From Clostridiales bacterium (GTDB lineage: Bacteria; Bacillota; Clostridia; Saccharofermentanales; UBA5734), in NCBI GenBank assembly GCA_003451915.1, contig DMJC01000239.1, positions 1 to 8,001 on the forward strand: a DNA stretch of 8,001 nt. The letters run 5' to 3'. The translations under genes were made by a program, and so were the position numbers. Positions 1-6,017 of this stretch are shown here, one piece after another (the stretch's first letter is position 1; each line of letters opens with the position of its first letter). The notes beneath the pieces are model-generated. The model did not search any database and was not told the DNA's origin. It was given only the letters and a program-made list of their open reading frames with translations.

Positions 1-1276
1 CAAGCCGCTCTATCGCGCGATCCAATTGCTCAAGCGGCTCACCCGGCAGCTGCTCATCGGCCACGGCGTCTTATTCGAACAACTCGGCTTCCGCTATTAC
101 GGACCGGTCGACGGACACGACTTGCCCAGCCTGCAGAACCATCTGCAGGCGGTGCAGAGAATACAGGGACCGATCCTGCTGCATGTGCTGACGCAAAAAG
201 GCAGAGGCTATCGCTATGCCGAAGAATCTCCCGACCTTTATCACGGCGTGGCGCCTTTTGTCGTGGAAAACGGCATCGCCGGCCATAACGGCGCCGCTGC
301 CCCCGTCGGGCGGCAGGAGGAATGCGCCTCAATTTCCCAGGCATTCGGCAGCCGCCTGGTGGAGCTGGCCGCCCACAATCCGCGGATTTGCGCCATATCG
401 GCCGCCATGACCGTCGGAACCGGCTTGACTGGTTTCGCTGAAGCCTTTCCACAGCGATTTTTCGATGTCGGCATTGCCGAGCAGCACGCTGTCACTCTCG
501 CAGCCGGGCTGGCTGCGGGTGGCCTGCGGCCGGTCGTTGCCCTTTATTCGACTTTTTTGCAGCGAGCACTCGACCAGTTGCTGCATGACATCTGTCTGCA
601 GAATTTACCTGTGGTCCTGGCCATTGACCGGGCCGGTGTCGTGGGCGAAGATGGAGAGACTCACCAGGGCATTTATGATCTGGGATTTTTAATGTCTTTG
701 CCTGCTCTTGAAATTTTCTGCCCGATCAGCTGTGATAATCTGACAGAAATTCTTGATTATGCGATAAAAGCTGATCATCCGGTCGCGATCCGTTATCCGC
801 GCGGGAAAAGCTGGCCCAGACAATTGACAGCAGTAACCACCGGTTCTGCAAAACCGGCATCGGCAACCGATTTTGAAAGGATTCGCAGACTTCGCCAAGG
901 CCATCACATCACGATAGCTGCCCTGGGATCGATGGCTGGTCCAGCATTAGCCGCAGCTGACCTGTTGGCAGAGCAGGGGATAACAGCTGATGTGCTGGCT
1001 GTCATCTGCGCAAAACCATTGGATTTCGAGACACTGCGTGACTCGGTCAGCCAGACAGGCCATGTGCTGTTTGTTGAAGAAGCCTTGATTGAGGGTGGCT
1101 TTGGGCAACATGCCCTGCCAGACTTATTGGCCGATTTGCCGGCGATGCATTTCCGGCTGGCCGGCATCAGCAGTCAGCTGCTTTGTCAGGGGACACGTGA
1201 TCAATTGTTGTCAGAACAGAAATTGATGCCGGCAGACCTTGCTCAATTGGCAATTAATATGCTAAAAAATAATTAA
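1..1276 (+). CDS. dxs: 1-deoxy-D-xylulose-5-phosphate synthase, 5'-truncated by window edge
   Basis: This enzyme condenses pyruvate and glyceraldehyde 3-phosphate to 1-deoxy-D-xylulose 5-phosphate, the thiamine-diphosphate-dependent first step of the MEP isoprenoid pathway in the cytosol. The reading frame is already open at base 2, so the N-terminal third, with the thiamine-diphosphate domain, lies upstream of the window; an in-frame TTG at 26 is not a real start. Visible family signatures are GFRYYGPVDGHD (about bases 89-124), the DVGIAEQHAVTLAAGLA segment (about 464-514) whose Glu is the conserved catalytic Glu of the transketolase-like family, GEDGETHQGIYDLGFL (about 644-691), and YPRG near 796. 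The C-terminal transketolase domain is complete and ends at a TAA. Family members are about 620 residues; about 424 are seen here. Base composition falls sharply from roughly 65% G+C before about 540 to 40-50% after about 660, with no break in the frame. In Firmicutes dxs commonly precedes tlyA-nadK-argR-recN; here tlyA is not in between. The family call is very secure. Confidence 0.97.
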   Translation, partial: KPLYRAIQLLKRLTRQLLIGHGVLFEQLGFRYYGPVDGHDLPSLQNHLQAVQRIQGPILLHVLTQKGRGYRYAEESPDLYHGVAPFVVENGIAGHNGAAAPVGRQEECASISQAFGSRLVELAAHNPRICAISAAMTVGTGLTGFAEAFPQRFFDVGIAEQHAVTLAAGLAAGGLRPVVALYSTFLQRALDQLLHDICLQNLPVVLAIDRAGVVGEDGETHQGIYDLGFLMSLPALEIFCPISCDNLTEILDYAIKADHPVAIRYPRGKSWPRQLTAVTTGSAKPASATDFERIRRLRQGHHITIAALGSMAGPALAAADLLAEQGITADVLAVICAKPLDFETLRDSVSQTGHVLFVEEALIEGGFGQHALPDLLADLPAMHFRLAGISSQLLCQGTRDQLLSEQKLMPADLAQLAINMLKNN

Positions 1277-1316
1277 ATTGGCAAGATAGCCAGATGCAGA
1301 TCAGTATGGCTTGGGT

Positions 1317-1322
1317 TATAAT
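1317..1322 (+). promoter_or_regulatory. Possible -10 box of a promoter for nadK-argR-recN
   Basis: The 82-bp gap between dxs and nadK contains a perfect TATAAT. A start of transcription near 1329 would leave a leader of about 30 bases before the nadK ATG. No good -35 element lies 16-18 bases upstream (the sequence there is close to ATGCAG); a TTGGCA at 1278-1283 is too far away. No terminator hairpin is visible after dxs, so the genes may also be read through from dxs. The -10 box is seen; its function is inferred. Confidence 0.35.
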
Positions 1323-1358
1323 CAAATATATCTTGATACAGATTCAGCAGGAGGAACC

Positions 1359-2225
1359 ATGCGCATCGGCCTTTATGCCAATCCGGTCAAAGACACAGCT
1401 TTCAAGGTCACCCGTGAAGCCGCATCCTTGATACGGCAGCATGGTGCGATCAGTGTTGTCGGTCCGGAATACCGCGACACTGCTCTTTGTTCTGACGGCT
1501 TGGCCGAACAGAATGATTATGCGACCTGCGATATTATCATCTGCCTCGGCGGCGATGGAACATTTCTGTCAATGGTTCATCAGACCGGCTGTGAGAATAT
1601 TCCATTTGTCGGGGTTAACCTGGGTTCGGTTGGTTTTCTGCCGGAAATCCTGCCGGACAGGATCCGTCTGGACGATGCCATCCGCCGTCTTGTCAGTGGC
1701 AACTATCATGTTGAAGAACGCATGATGCTTGAGGTCTCCTGTTATAACGCAAGTCACCAGCTTCTTGAATTCGGCTGTGCACTCAATGATGCTGTCATTT
1801 CGCGCGGAGGTTCGGCTAAAATCCTGACCCTGGACCTGACAATCAACGATGATTATATTGATATGATCCCGGGTGATGGTTTAATCGTCTCAACGCCGAC
1901 TGGCTCGACAGCTTACTCGCTGTCTGCCGGCGGGCCGATCATCCAGCCCGAACTTTCACTCTTGCTGATCACGCCGATCTGCCCGCACACGCTTCACAAT
2001 CGCAGCTTCATTGCCGCTGACACCAGCAGTGTACTTGTCCGGATCTGCGATTACCCCGGCCAGGCTTTGGTTGCAATCGATGGCCGCGAAGATATTTATG
2101 TTGAGAGCGGCAGCACAGTTGAAATTCGGAAATCACCCCGAACACTAAAGCTGATCAGGCTTGGCAAGGATAATTTTTACGCGGTTTTATCACAAAAAAT
2201 ACAGGCCAGGGGGAGAACCCGATGA
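1359..2225 (+). CDS. nadK: NAD kinase (ATP/polyphosphate-NAD kinase family)
   Basis: This cytosolic enzyme phosphorylates NAD+ to NADP+, the only route to the NADP(H) pool. The start is the ATG at 1359, preceded by a strong AGGAGG at 1349-1354, giving 288 residues, typical for the family. A TTG 16 codons upstream in frame (1311) has no ribosome binding site and would place the putative -10 box inside the gene. Family motifs are GGDGTFL (residues 64-70), holding the conserved catalytic and NAD-binding GGDG; GVNLGSVGFL (85-94); the ND pair in ALNDAVISRG (141-150); and STPTGSTAYSLSAGGP (178-193). ITPICPHTL follows near 204-212, and IDGRED lies in the C-terminal half. All expected motifs are present and there is no sign of disruption. 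The stop overlaps the argR start in an ATGA, indicating translational coupling in a nadK-argR-recN operon. Confidence 0.96.
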   Translation: MRIGLYANPVKDTAFKVTREAASLIRQHGAISVVGPEYRDTALCSDGLAEQNDYATCDIIICLGGDGTFLSMVHQTGCENIPFVGVNLGSVGFLPEILPDRIRLDDAIRRLVSGNYHVEERMMLEVSCYNASHQLLEFGCALNDAVISRGGSAKILTLDLTINDDYIDMIPGDGLIVSTPTGSTAYSLSAGGPIIQPELSLLLITPICPHTLHNRSFIAADTSSVLVRICDYPGQALVAIDGREDIYVESGSTVEIRKSPRTLKLIRLGKDNFYAVLSQKIQARGRTR

Positions 2226-2713
2226 AGACTTCAAAAAGCGAAAGACAATCACGGCTTCTGCAGCTGATACGTGATCAGGAAATCGGTACTCAGGAGGATC
2301 TGGTTTCCGGCTTGAATTCAGCCGGCCTTGATGTGACCCAGGCAACTATTTCGCGGGACATCAAGGAACTGGGTATTATTAAAGTCACGACCGGCAGTGG
2401 CCTGCAAAAATATGTACCAATGGAGAGAAGCGGTGAAGTCGCTTCGGGCCGGCTGATGAAGGTATTCTCTGAAGCCGTGATTCAGGTTGATCTGGCTGTC
2501 AATCTGGTCATTATCAAAAGCCTGCCCGGTATGGCCCAGGCTTGTGCGTCCGCGCTTGACTCGATGCGTTTGCCGGAAGTTGCCGGCAGCATTGCCGGTG
2601 ATGATACTGTGTTTATCGCTGCACGCAGCGCCGAACAGGCAGAAAAACTCTGTCTGAACCTCAGTCATATCGCTATCCAGGGCACCGGCCGCAAAAATCA
2701 GGTTCGTGAGTAA
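2222..2713 (+). CDS. argR: Arginine repressor (ArgR/AhrC family)
   Basis: This is an arginine-responsive transcription factor. In the family, L-arginine binding stabilises a hexamer that binds ARG boxes, repressing arginine biosynthesis and often activating catabolism. The 163-residue product has the expected two parts. The first is an N-terminal winged helix (about residues 5-66) with the recognition-helix signature QATISRDIKEL (40-50), including the conserved Ser-Arg at 44-45. The second is a C-terminal oligomerisation and arginine-binding domain with SLPGMAQACASALD (100-113) and GSIAGDDT (122-129), the latter containing the arginine-contacting Asp pair. It is slightly longer than the usual 149-156 residues because of a C-terminal tail. 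The start is supported by AGGGGGAG at 2208-2215, six bases upstream. The ATG overlaps the nadK stop (ATGA). I saw no obvious ARG box nearby, so autoregulation is not supported. Its place between nadK and recN is a common Firmicutes arrangement. Confidence 0.95.
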   Translation: MKTSKSERQSRLLQLIRDQEIGTQEDLVSGLNSAGLDVTQATISRDIKELGIIKVTTGSGLQKYVPMERSGEVASGRLMKVFSEAVIQVDLAVNLVIIKSLPGMAQACASALDSMRLPEVAGSIAGDDTVFIAARSAEQAEKLCLNLSHIAIQGTGRKNQVRE

Positions 2714-2715
2714 CA

Positions 2716-4422
2716 ATGCTGGCCAGAATCGAAATAAATGATTTTGCCTTGATCGAAAAGGCTGTGCTGACACCCGGCAGCGGTTTGCTGATTCTGACCG
2801 GTGAGACCGGCGCGGGCAAATCAATCCTGATTGATGCCATCGGCGCACTAAGCGGCAGCAAAGTCGGACGCGATGTCATTCGTCATGGTCAAAGCCGTGC
2901 CATGGTCGAGGCTGTTTTTACCGAACCGTCTCATGATTTGCCGGATGGTCTGCTGACACAGCTCGGACTTGCCGGTGATGATCCTGATGAAGACTTGACT
3001 GACGAGCTTATTTTATCTCGTGAAATCCAGGCCTCGGGCAAGTCAGTCTGTCGGGTCAATGGCCGTCTTGTTGCTCTATCTGTTTTAAGAGACATATCAT
3101 CTTACTTGATTGATATTCATGGCCAGCATGATCAACAGGCCATTTTCAGGACCGAAACTCATCTGTCCATCCTGGATCGCTATGCCGGCGATCCGGTATC
3201 TGAAGCAACCAAAGCCTGGCAAATGATCATGTCTGAATTCCAGACCTGTCTGCGTCAGTTGAATGCTTTGGGGCAGGATCCGGCAGAACGGGCGCGCCGG
3301 GTCGATATGCTGCGTTACCAGATTCAGGAGATTGAGGCTGCCCGACCTAAAACAGGAGAGGATGACAGACTGGCACAGCGGCGTAAAATAGTTGCTAATG
3401 CTGAAAAAATCACTATTGCTTTATCTGAAGCCTGTGAGTTACTGAATGGTGATTCATCAGTAACAATTCTCACCAGTCTGGCCAGAGTCGCTAACCGGAT
3501 TGAGCCTGCCACAGCTCTGTTGCCGGAATTAGCTGAAACTGCGTGCCAGATCCGTGAGAATCTCTATGCCTTGCAAAACGCAGCTGCTGAATTGCGCGAT
3601 GCCTTGGAGCATGTTGAATGCGATCCGGGCGAGCTCGAAAAAATTGATGAACGACTCGACCAGCTCTTCCGACTGAAGAAAAAGTACGGCGGCACACTGG
3701 AAGCTGTCCTGCAATTTCATCAGCAAGCCCGGCAGCAGCTCGATGATCTGGCTGATGGTGAAGCTCAGTTTGAAAAACTGACGAAACAAAAGGATCTCAT
3801 TCGTCTGCGCCTGATTGCGGCTGGGCGCCGGCTGTCTGCTTTACGCAGGTCTGCCGCCGAACAGCTGGAACAGCATATAGCCCGTGAACTTGGCGATCTG
3901 GGCATGAAAGGAATCCGATTTGCGGTCAGCATCGAGGAACTGAGCACTAACCAGGACCATTACGCCGGTTCCGGATTGGACAAGATCGAATTTCTGATTT
4001 CCGCCAATCCTGGTGAACCGCTCAAGCCTTTGATCCGTATTGCCTCTGGTGGTGAAGCATCCAGAATCATGCTGGCCATTAAATCCATTCTGGCCGAAGC
4101 AGACAGGATCCCTGTTCTGATTTTTGATGAAATCGACACAGGGGTCAGTGGCCGCACTGCCAGCCGTGTTGCTGACAAGCTCAGTCAGCTGTCCAGACAT
4201 CGGCAGATTTTCTGTATTACACACCTGGCACAGATTGCAGCAATGGCCGATCAGCATCTTCTGATCGAAAAAATATCTGATGAGGAAACGACCCGCACCC
4301 AGCTCACAGAATTAGATGCTGACGGGCGCAAGGAAGAACTTGCCCGACTTCTGTCCGGAGGTGTCGGCGACCAGACAGCCCGCCAGTTAGCCAGTCAGCT
4401 GCTGGAGAATCGGCGAATCTGA
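2716..4422 (+). CDS. recN: DNA repair protein RecN (SMC-like ATPase)
   Basis: RecN is a cytosolic SMC-like ATPase that acts early in recombinational repair of double-strand breaks. The 568-residue length is normal. The N-terminal half-domain has the Walker A motif GETGAGKS (residues 29-36) and the RecN-typical DIHGQHDQ (133-140). The middle, about residues 170-400, is rich in charged residues and Leu, consistent with the long coiled-coil arms. The C-terminal half-domain has the ABC-type signature ASGGEASR (443-450), Walker B VLIFDEIDTG (467-476, with D471 and catalytic E472) and the switch-region THLAQIA (502-508, H503). The gene starts 2 bp after the argR stop, with only a weak GTGAG (2706-2710), so translation is probably coupled to argR. 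Its TGA abuts the stop of the convergent pseudouridine synthase gene, and no terminator separates them. The sequence shows no SOS-type operator directly upstream, since the gene is inside an operon. Confidence 0.97.
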   Translation: MLARIEINDFALIEKAVLTPGSGLLILTGETGAGKSILIDAIGALSGSKVGRDVIRHGQSRAMVEAVFTEPSHDLPDGLLTQLGLAGDDPDEDLTDELILSREIQASGKSVCRVNGRLVALSVLRDISSYLIDIHGQHDQQAIFRTETHLSILDRYAGDPVSEATKAWQMIMSEFQTCLRQLNALGQDPAERARRVDMLRYQIQEIEAARPKTGEDDRLAQRRKIVANAEKITIALSEACELLNGDSSVTILTSLARVANRIEPATALLPELAETACQIRENLYALQNAAAELRDALEHVECDPGELEKIDERLDQLFRLKKKYGGTLEAVLQFHQQARQQLDDLADGEAQFEKLTKQKDLIRLRLIAAGRRLSALRRSAAEQLEQHIARELGDLGMKGIRFAVSIEELSTNQDHYAGSGLDKIEFLISANPGEPLKPLIRIASGGEASRIMLAIKSILAEADRIPVLIFDEIDTGVSGRTASRVADKLSQLSRHRQIFCITHLAQIAAMADQHLLIEKISDEETTRTQLTELDADGRKEELARLLSGGVGDQTARQLASQLLENRRI

Positions 4423-5340
4423 TCAAAGCCGATCATGTTCACACTGATAAAGCAAACGCAATAATTGTCTGAAATCATCGGGCAGCGGCGCTGTCAGGTG
4501 GATTGTCAAGCCAGATATCGGGTGATAAAAATCCAGGCTGGCAGCATGCAGCGCCTGACGCCCGATAAATCGGTCAAGATATGAACCAGCCTGATCCGCC
4601 AAATTCGGATCAGCAGTCCAGCCATATAAGCCGTCTCCAATGAGTGGACAATTCATATGACGGCAGTGGACACGGATCTGATGCGTTCGGCCTGTCAATA
4701 ATTCAAATGAGACCATCGAGACATTGGAACCTGCAAAATAATGCAATTCACGCCATCGTGTCTTTGCCTCAGCACCATCTGCATGAACTTCGCGCAGCAT
4801 GATGCTGCCGGTCGAGCGTTGGATTGGTGCATCAATCAGGCCGATTTTTTCAGGTAATCGGCCATGAATCAGACCCAGGTAAATTTTATGCATCGGATTT
4901 TGAGAGATGACGTGGTGAGCATGGCCGTTACGGGCAATCAGCACCAGGCCTGATGTATCACGATCCAGCCGGCTGACCGGATGAAGCGGATAGTCGGCCA
5001 AAGAACTGGTCAATGAACCTGTTTCGTGCAGATAAGTCGGATGGGTTACCATTCCGGCCGGTTTGCTGACAACCAGCAGCCAGTCATCGAGATAGCGGAC
5101 ACTGACACCCGGCACTTCATTAAGAACGCCGCCTTGCTCCACATGAGGCTGATAAATTGCAACCAGAATATCACCCGCCCGAACAGGGTCGATCATCCGG
5201 TGTGCCATACCGTTACAGGTCAGATGACCATAAAGTCTGACTTTTTTACTCATTAAGCGTGACATGCCAGTCTGTCTGATTAAAACATCGACTGCCCGCC
5301 GGCCATGATCCTCAGGCTTGACCTGATAATAAAGATGCAT
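4423..5340 (-). CDS. RluA-family RNA pseudouridine synthase
   Basis: The enzyme isomerises specific uridines to pseudouridine in rRNA or tRNA; the exact target cannot be told from the sequence. The 305-residue product begins with an S4-like RNA-binding region (about residues 17-60, SRLMSKKVRLYGHLTCNG). The catalytic domain follows: VVSKPAGMVTHP (90-101), SRLDRDTSGLVLIARN (123-138, with the catalytic Asp at 126), KIYLGLIHGR (152-161) and LLTGRTHQIRVH (215-226). The family often has His before RLD (HRLDxxTSG); here it is Ser123, a variation outside the catalytic Asp. The start is supported by GGGAG on the minus strand (5347-5351), six bases from the ATG. The gene is transcribed divergently from the hydrogenase operon and convergently with recN. 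RluD/RluA-like subfamily assignment is left open. Confidence 0.92.
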   Translation of the reverse strand: MHLYYQVKPEDHGRRAVDVLIRQTGMSRLMSKKVRLYGHLTCNGMAHRMIDPVRAGDILVAIYQPHVEQGGVLNEVPGVSVRYLDDWLLVVSKPAGMVTHPTYLHETGSLTSSLADYPLHPVSRLDRDTSGLVLIARNGHAHHVISQNPMHKIYLGLIHGRLPEKIGLIDAPIQRSTGSIMLREVHADGAEAKTRWRELHYFAGSNVSMVSFELLTGRTHQIRVHCRHMNCPLIGDGLYGWTADPNLADQAGSYLDRFIGRQALHAASLDFYHPISGLTIHLTAPLPDDFRQLLRLLYQCEHDRL

Positions 5341-5400
5341 GCTGTACTCCCGATCGATTGCTGAAGCTAATCAACACCAGTGTTATTTAAACTTGAAAGC

Positions 5401-5406
5401 ATTATA
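5401..5406 (-). promoter_or_regulatory. Possible -10 box of the pseudouridine synthase promoter
   Basis: Read on the minus strand this is a perfect TATAAT, about 60 bases upstream of the start codon at 5340, giving a leader of about 55 bases. The region 17 bases further upstream is AT-rich (TAATTT) and only a poor -35 match. The box is seen; promoter function is inferred from position. Confidence 0.4.
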
Positions 5407-5443
5407 CTAAATCGCAGAAAGAAAAATTACTGTTTTCTGACAA

Positions 5444-5461
5444 TTGATAAAATATTAACGA
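5444..5461 (+). promoter_or_regulatory. Candidate Rex (NADH/NAD+ sensor) operator
   Basis: The sequence TTGATAA-AATA-TTAACGA matches the clostridial Rex consensus TTGTTAA-N4-TTAACAA at 12 of 14 defined positions, with one mismatch per arm. It lies in the divergent region about 60 bases upstream of the first hydrogenase gene, near the putative -35 element. A further perfect half-site, TTAACAA, lies at 5476-5482. Rex releases DNA when NADH/NAD+ is high. In clostridia it is known to control NADH-oxidising fermentative genes, and hydrogenase genes are reported among its targets. The match is direct; binding is inferred, and AT-rich sequence raises the chance of a random match. Confidence 0.5.
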
Positions 5462-5466
5462 AATTA

Positions 5467-5495
5467 TTGCAGAAATTAACAAACCATGTTATTGT
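5467..5495 (+). promoter_or_regulatory. Possible promoter of the hydrogenase operon
   Basis: TTGCAG (5467-5472) is separated by 17 bases from TATTGT (5490-5495). TG at 5487-5488 sits in the extended -10 position. The start of transcription would fall near 5502, leaving a short leader of about 19 bases that still contains the ribosome binding site. Both hexamers are imperfect, so this is only the best candidate in the gap. Confidence 0.3.
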
Positions 5496-5502
5496 ATACA
5501 AT
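5491..5502. promoter_or_regulatory. Perfect 12-bp palindrome, possible operator
   Basis: ATTGTATACAAT is identical to its reverse complement. It sits directly before the GGGAGGTGA ribosome binding site and overlaps the putative -10 box and start point, a typical repressor position. The TTGTATACAA core resembles operators of some GntR/FadR-type regulators. No such regulator gene is in the window, and the sequence is AT-rich, so chance is possible. Confidence 0.3.
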
Positions 5503-5520
5503 TGGGAGGTGAGTCAACTC

Positions 5521-6012
5521 ATGGGAGCAACGAAAACTATGACTCATGATGAGAAAAAAATGAAACTCGACGCCGTGATCAAACATCACGCGCAAAATGG
5601 CCGCAAGGCTTTAATGCAGGTTCTGCAGGAAGCGCAGAACATTTACGGCTATCTGCCACTGGAAGTTCAACGTTCTGTGGCTCTTGGACTGGGTGTGTCA
5701 GTAGCTGAAGTTTATGGCGTCGTTTCCTTTTATTCATTTTTTTCCATTAACCCGAAAGGCGAATATGTCGTAAGCGTTTGCTTGGGTACCGCCTGTTATG
5801 TCAAGGGGTCTCAGGCCATCCTCGACAAAGTCCAGACAGAACTCGGCATCAAATCGGGTGAATGTACCGAAGACATGAAATTCTCGATCAACGCCTGCCG
5901 TTGCATAGGTGCTTGCGGCCTGGCTCCGGTCATGATGATCAATGAAGACGTTTACGGTCGTCTGACTGCAGACGAAATTCCAGCCATTCTGGCAAAATAC
6001 AGGGAGGCTTGA
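5521..6012 (+). CDS. hydC: NuoE-like [2Fe-2S] subunit of NAD(H)-linked hydrogenase (HydC)
   Basis: This is a small electron-transfer subunit of the NuoE/thioredoxin-like [2Fe-2S] family, which in complexes of this type works beside the NADH-binding flavoprotein subunit. The product has 163 residues: an N-terminal helical region (about 1-75, with GYLPLEVQ and the VAEVYGVVSFY segment typical of NuoE) and a thioredoxin-like ferredoxin domain. The cluster ligands are C87 and C92 (CLGTAC, C-x4-C) and C128 and C132 (CIGAC, C-x3-C), followed by GLAPVM. The ATG at 5521 is chosen because GGGAGGTGA lies eight bases upstream (5504-5512). The frame is open a further 47 codons upstream, but that part is AT-rich intergenic sequence. 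An in-frame ATG at 5539 is a weaker alternative. The next gene starts 5 bp after the stop, so the two form an operon. The hydrogenase rather than complex I assignment rests on the neighbours. Confidence 0.9.
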   Translation: MGATKTMTHDEKKMKLDAVIKHHAQNGRKALMQVLQEAQNIYGYLPLEVQRSVALGLGVSVAEVYGVVSFYSFFSINPKGEYVVSVCLGTACYVKGSQAILDKVQTELGIKSGECTEDMKFSINACRCIGACGLAPVMMINEDVYGRLTADEIPAILAKYREA

Positions 6013-6017
6013 GACCA

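Noticed and set aside
1311..1358. Upstream TTG start for nadK adding 16 residues.
   Set aside because: AGGAGG at 1349-1354 is placed for the ATG at 1359, where the NAD kinase fold begins (MRIGLYANP). The extension has no ribosome binding site and would overlap the TATAAT.
2318..2848. Long minus-strand open frame (176 codons) opposite argR and recN.
   Set aside because: It spans the boundary of two well-supported genes on the other strand, shows no recognisable motif and is rich in Arg, Ser and His, as expected from antisense reading of coding DNA. The same holds for the antisense frames at 54-452, 3841-4257, 6791-7189 and 7518-7925.
4420..4435. TGATC-loop-GATCA as an intrinsic terminator for recN.
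   Set aside because: The stem is only 5 bp, with two G-C pairs and no following T-run, so it is too weak to call a terminator.
5403..5408. Plus-strand TATACT as a -10 box for hydC.
   Set aside because: No -35-like hexamer lies at the right distance, and the same bases read better as TATAAT on the minus strand for the pseudouridine synthase gene.
5380..5520. In-frame extension of the hydC reading frame upstream to a GTG at 5380 (47 extra codons).
   Set aside because: The stretch is AT-rich and has no NuoE homology that I recognise. It contains the promoter-like elements, and a strong Shine-Dalgarno site points to the ATG at 5521.
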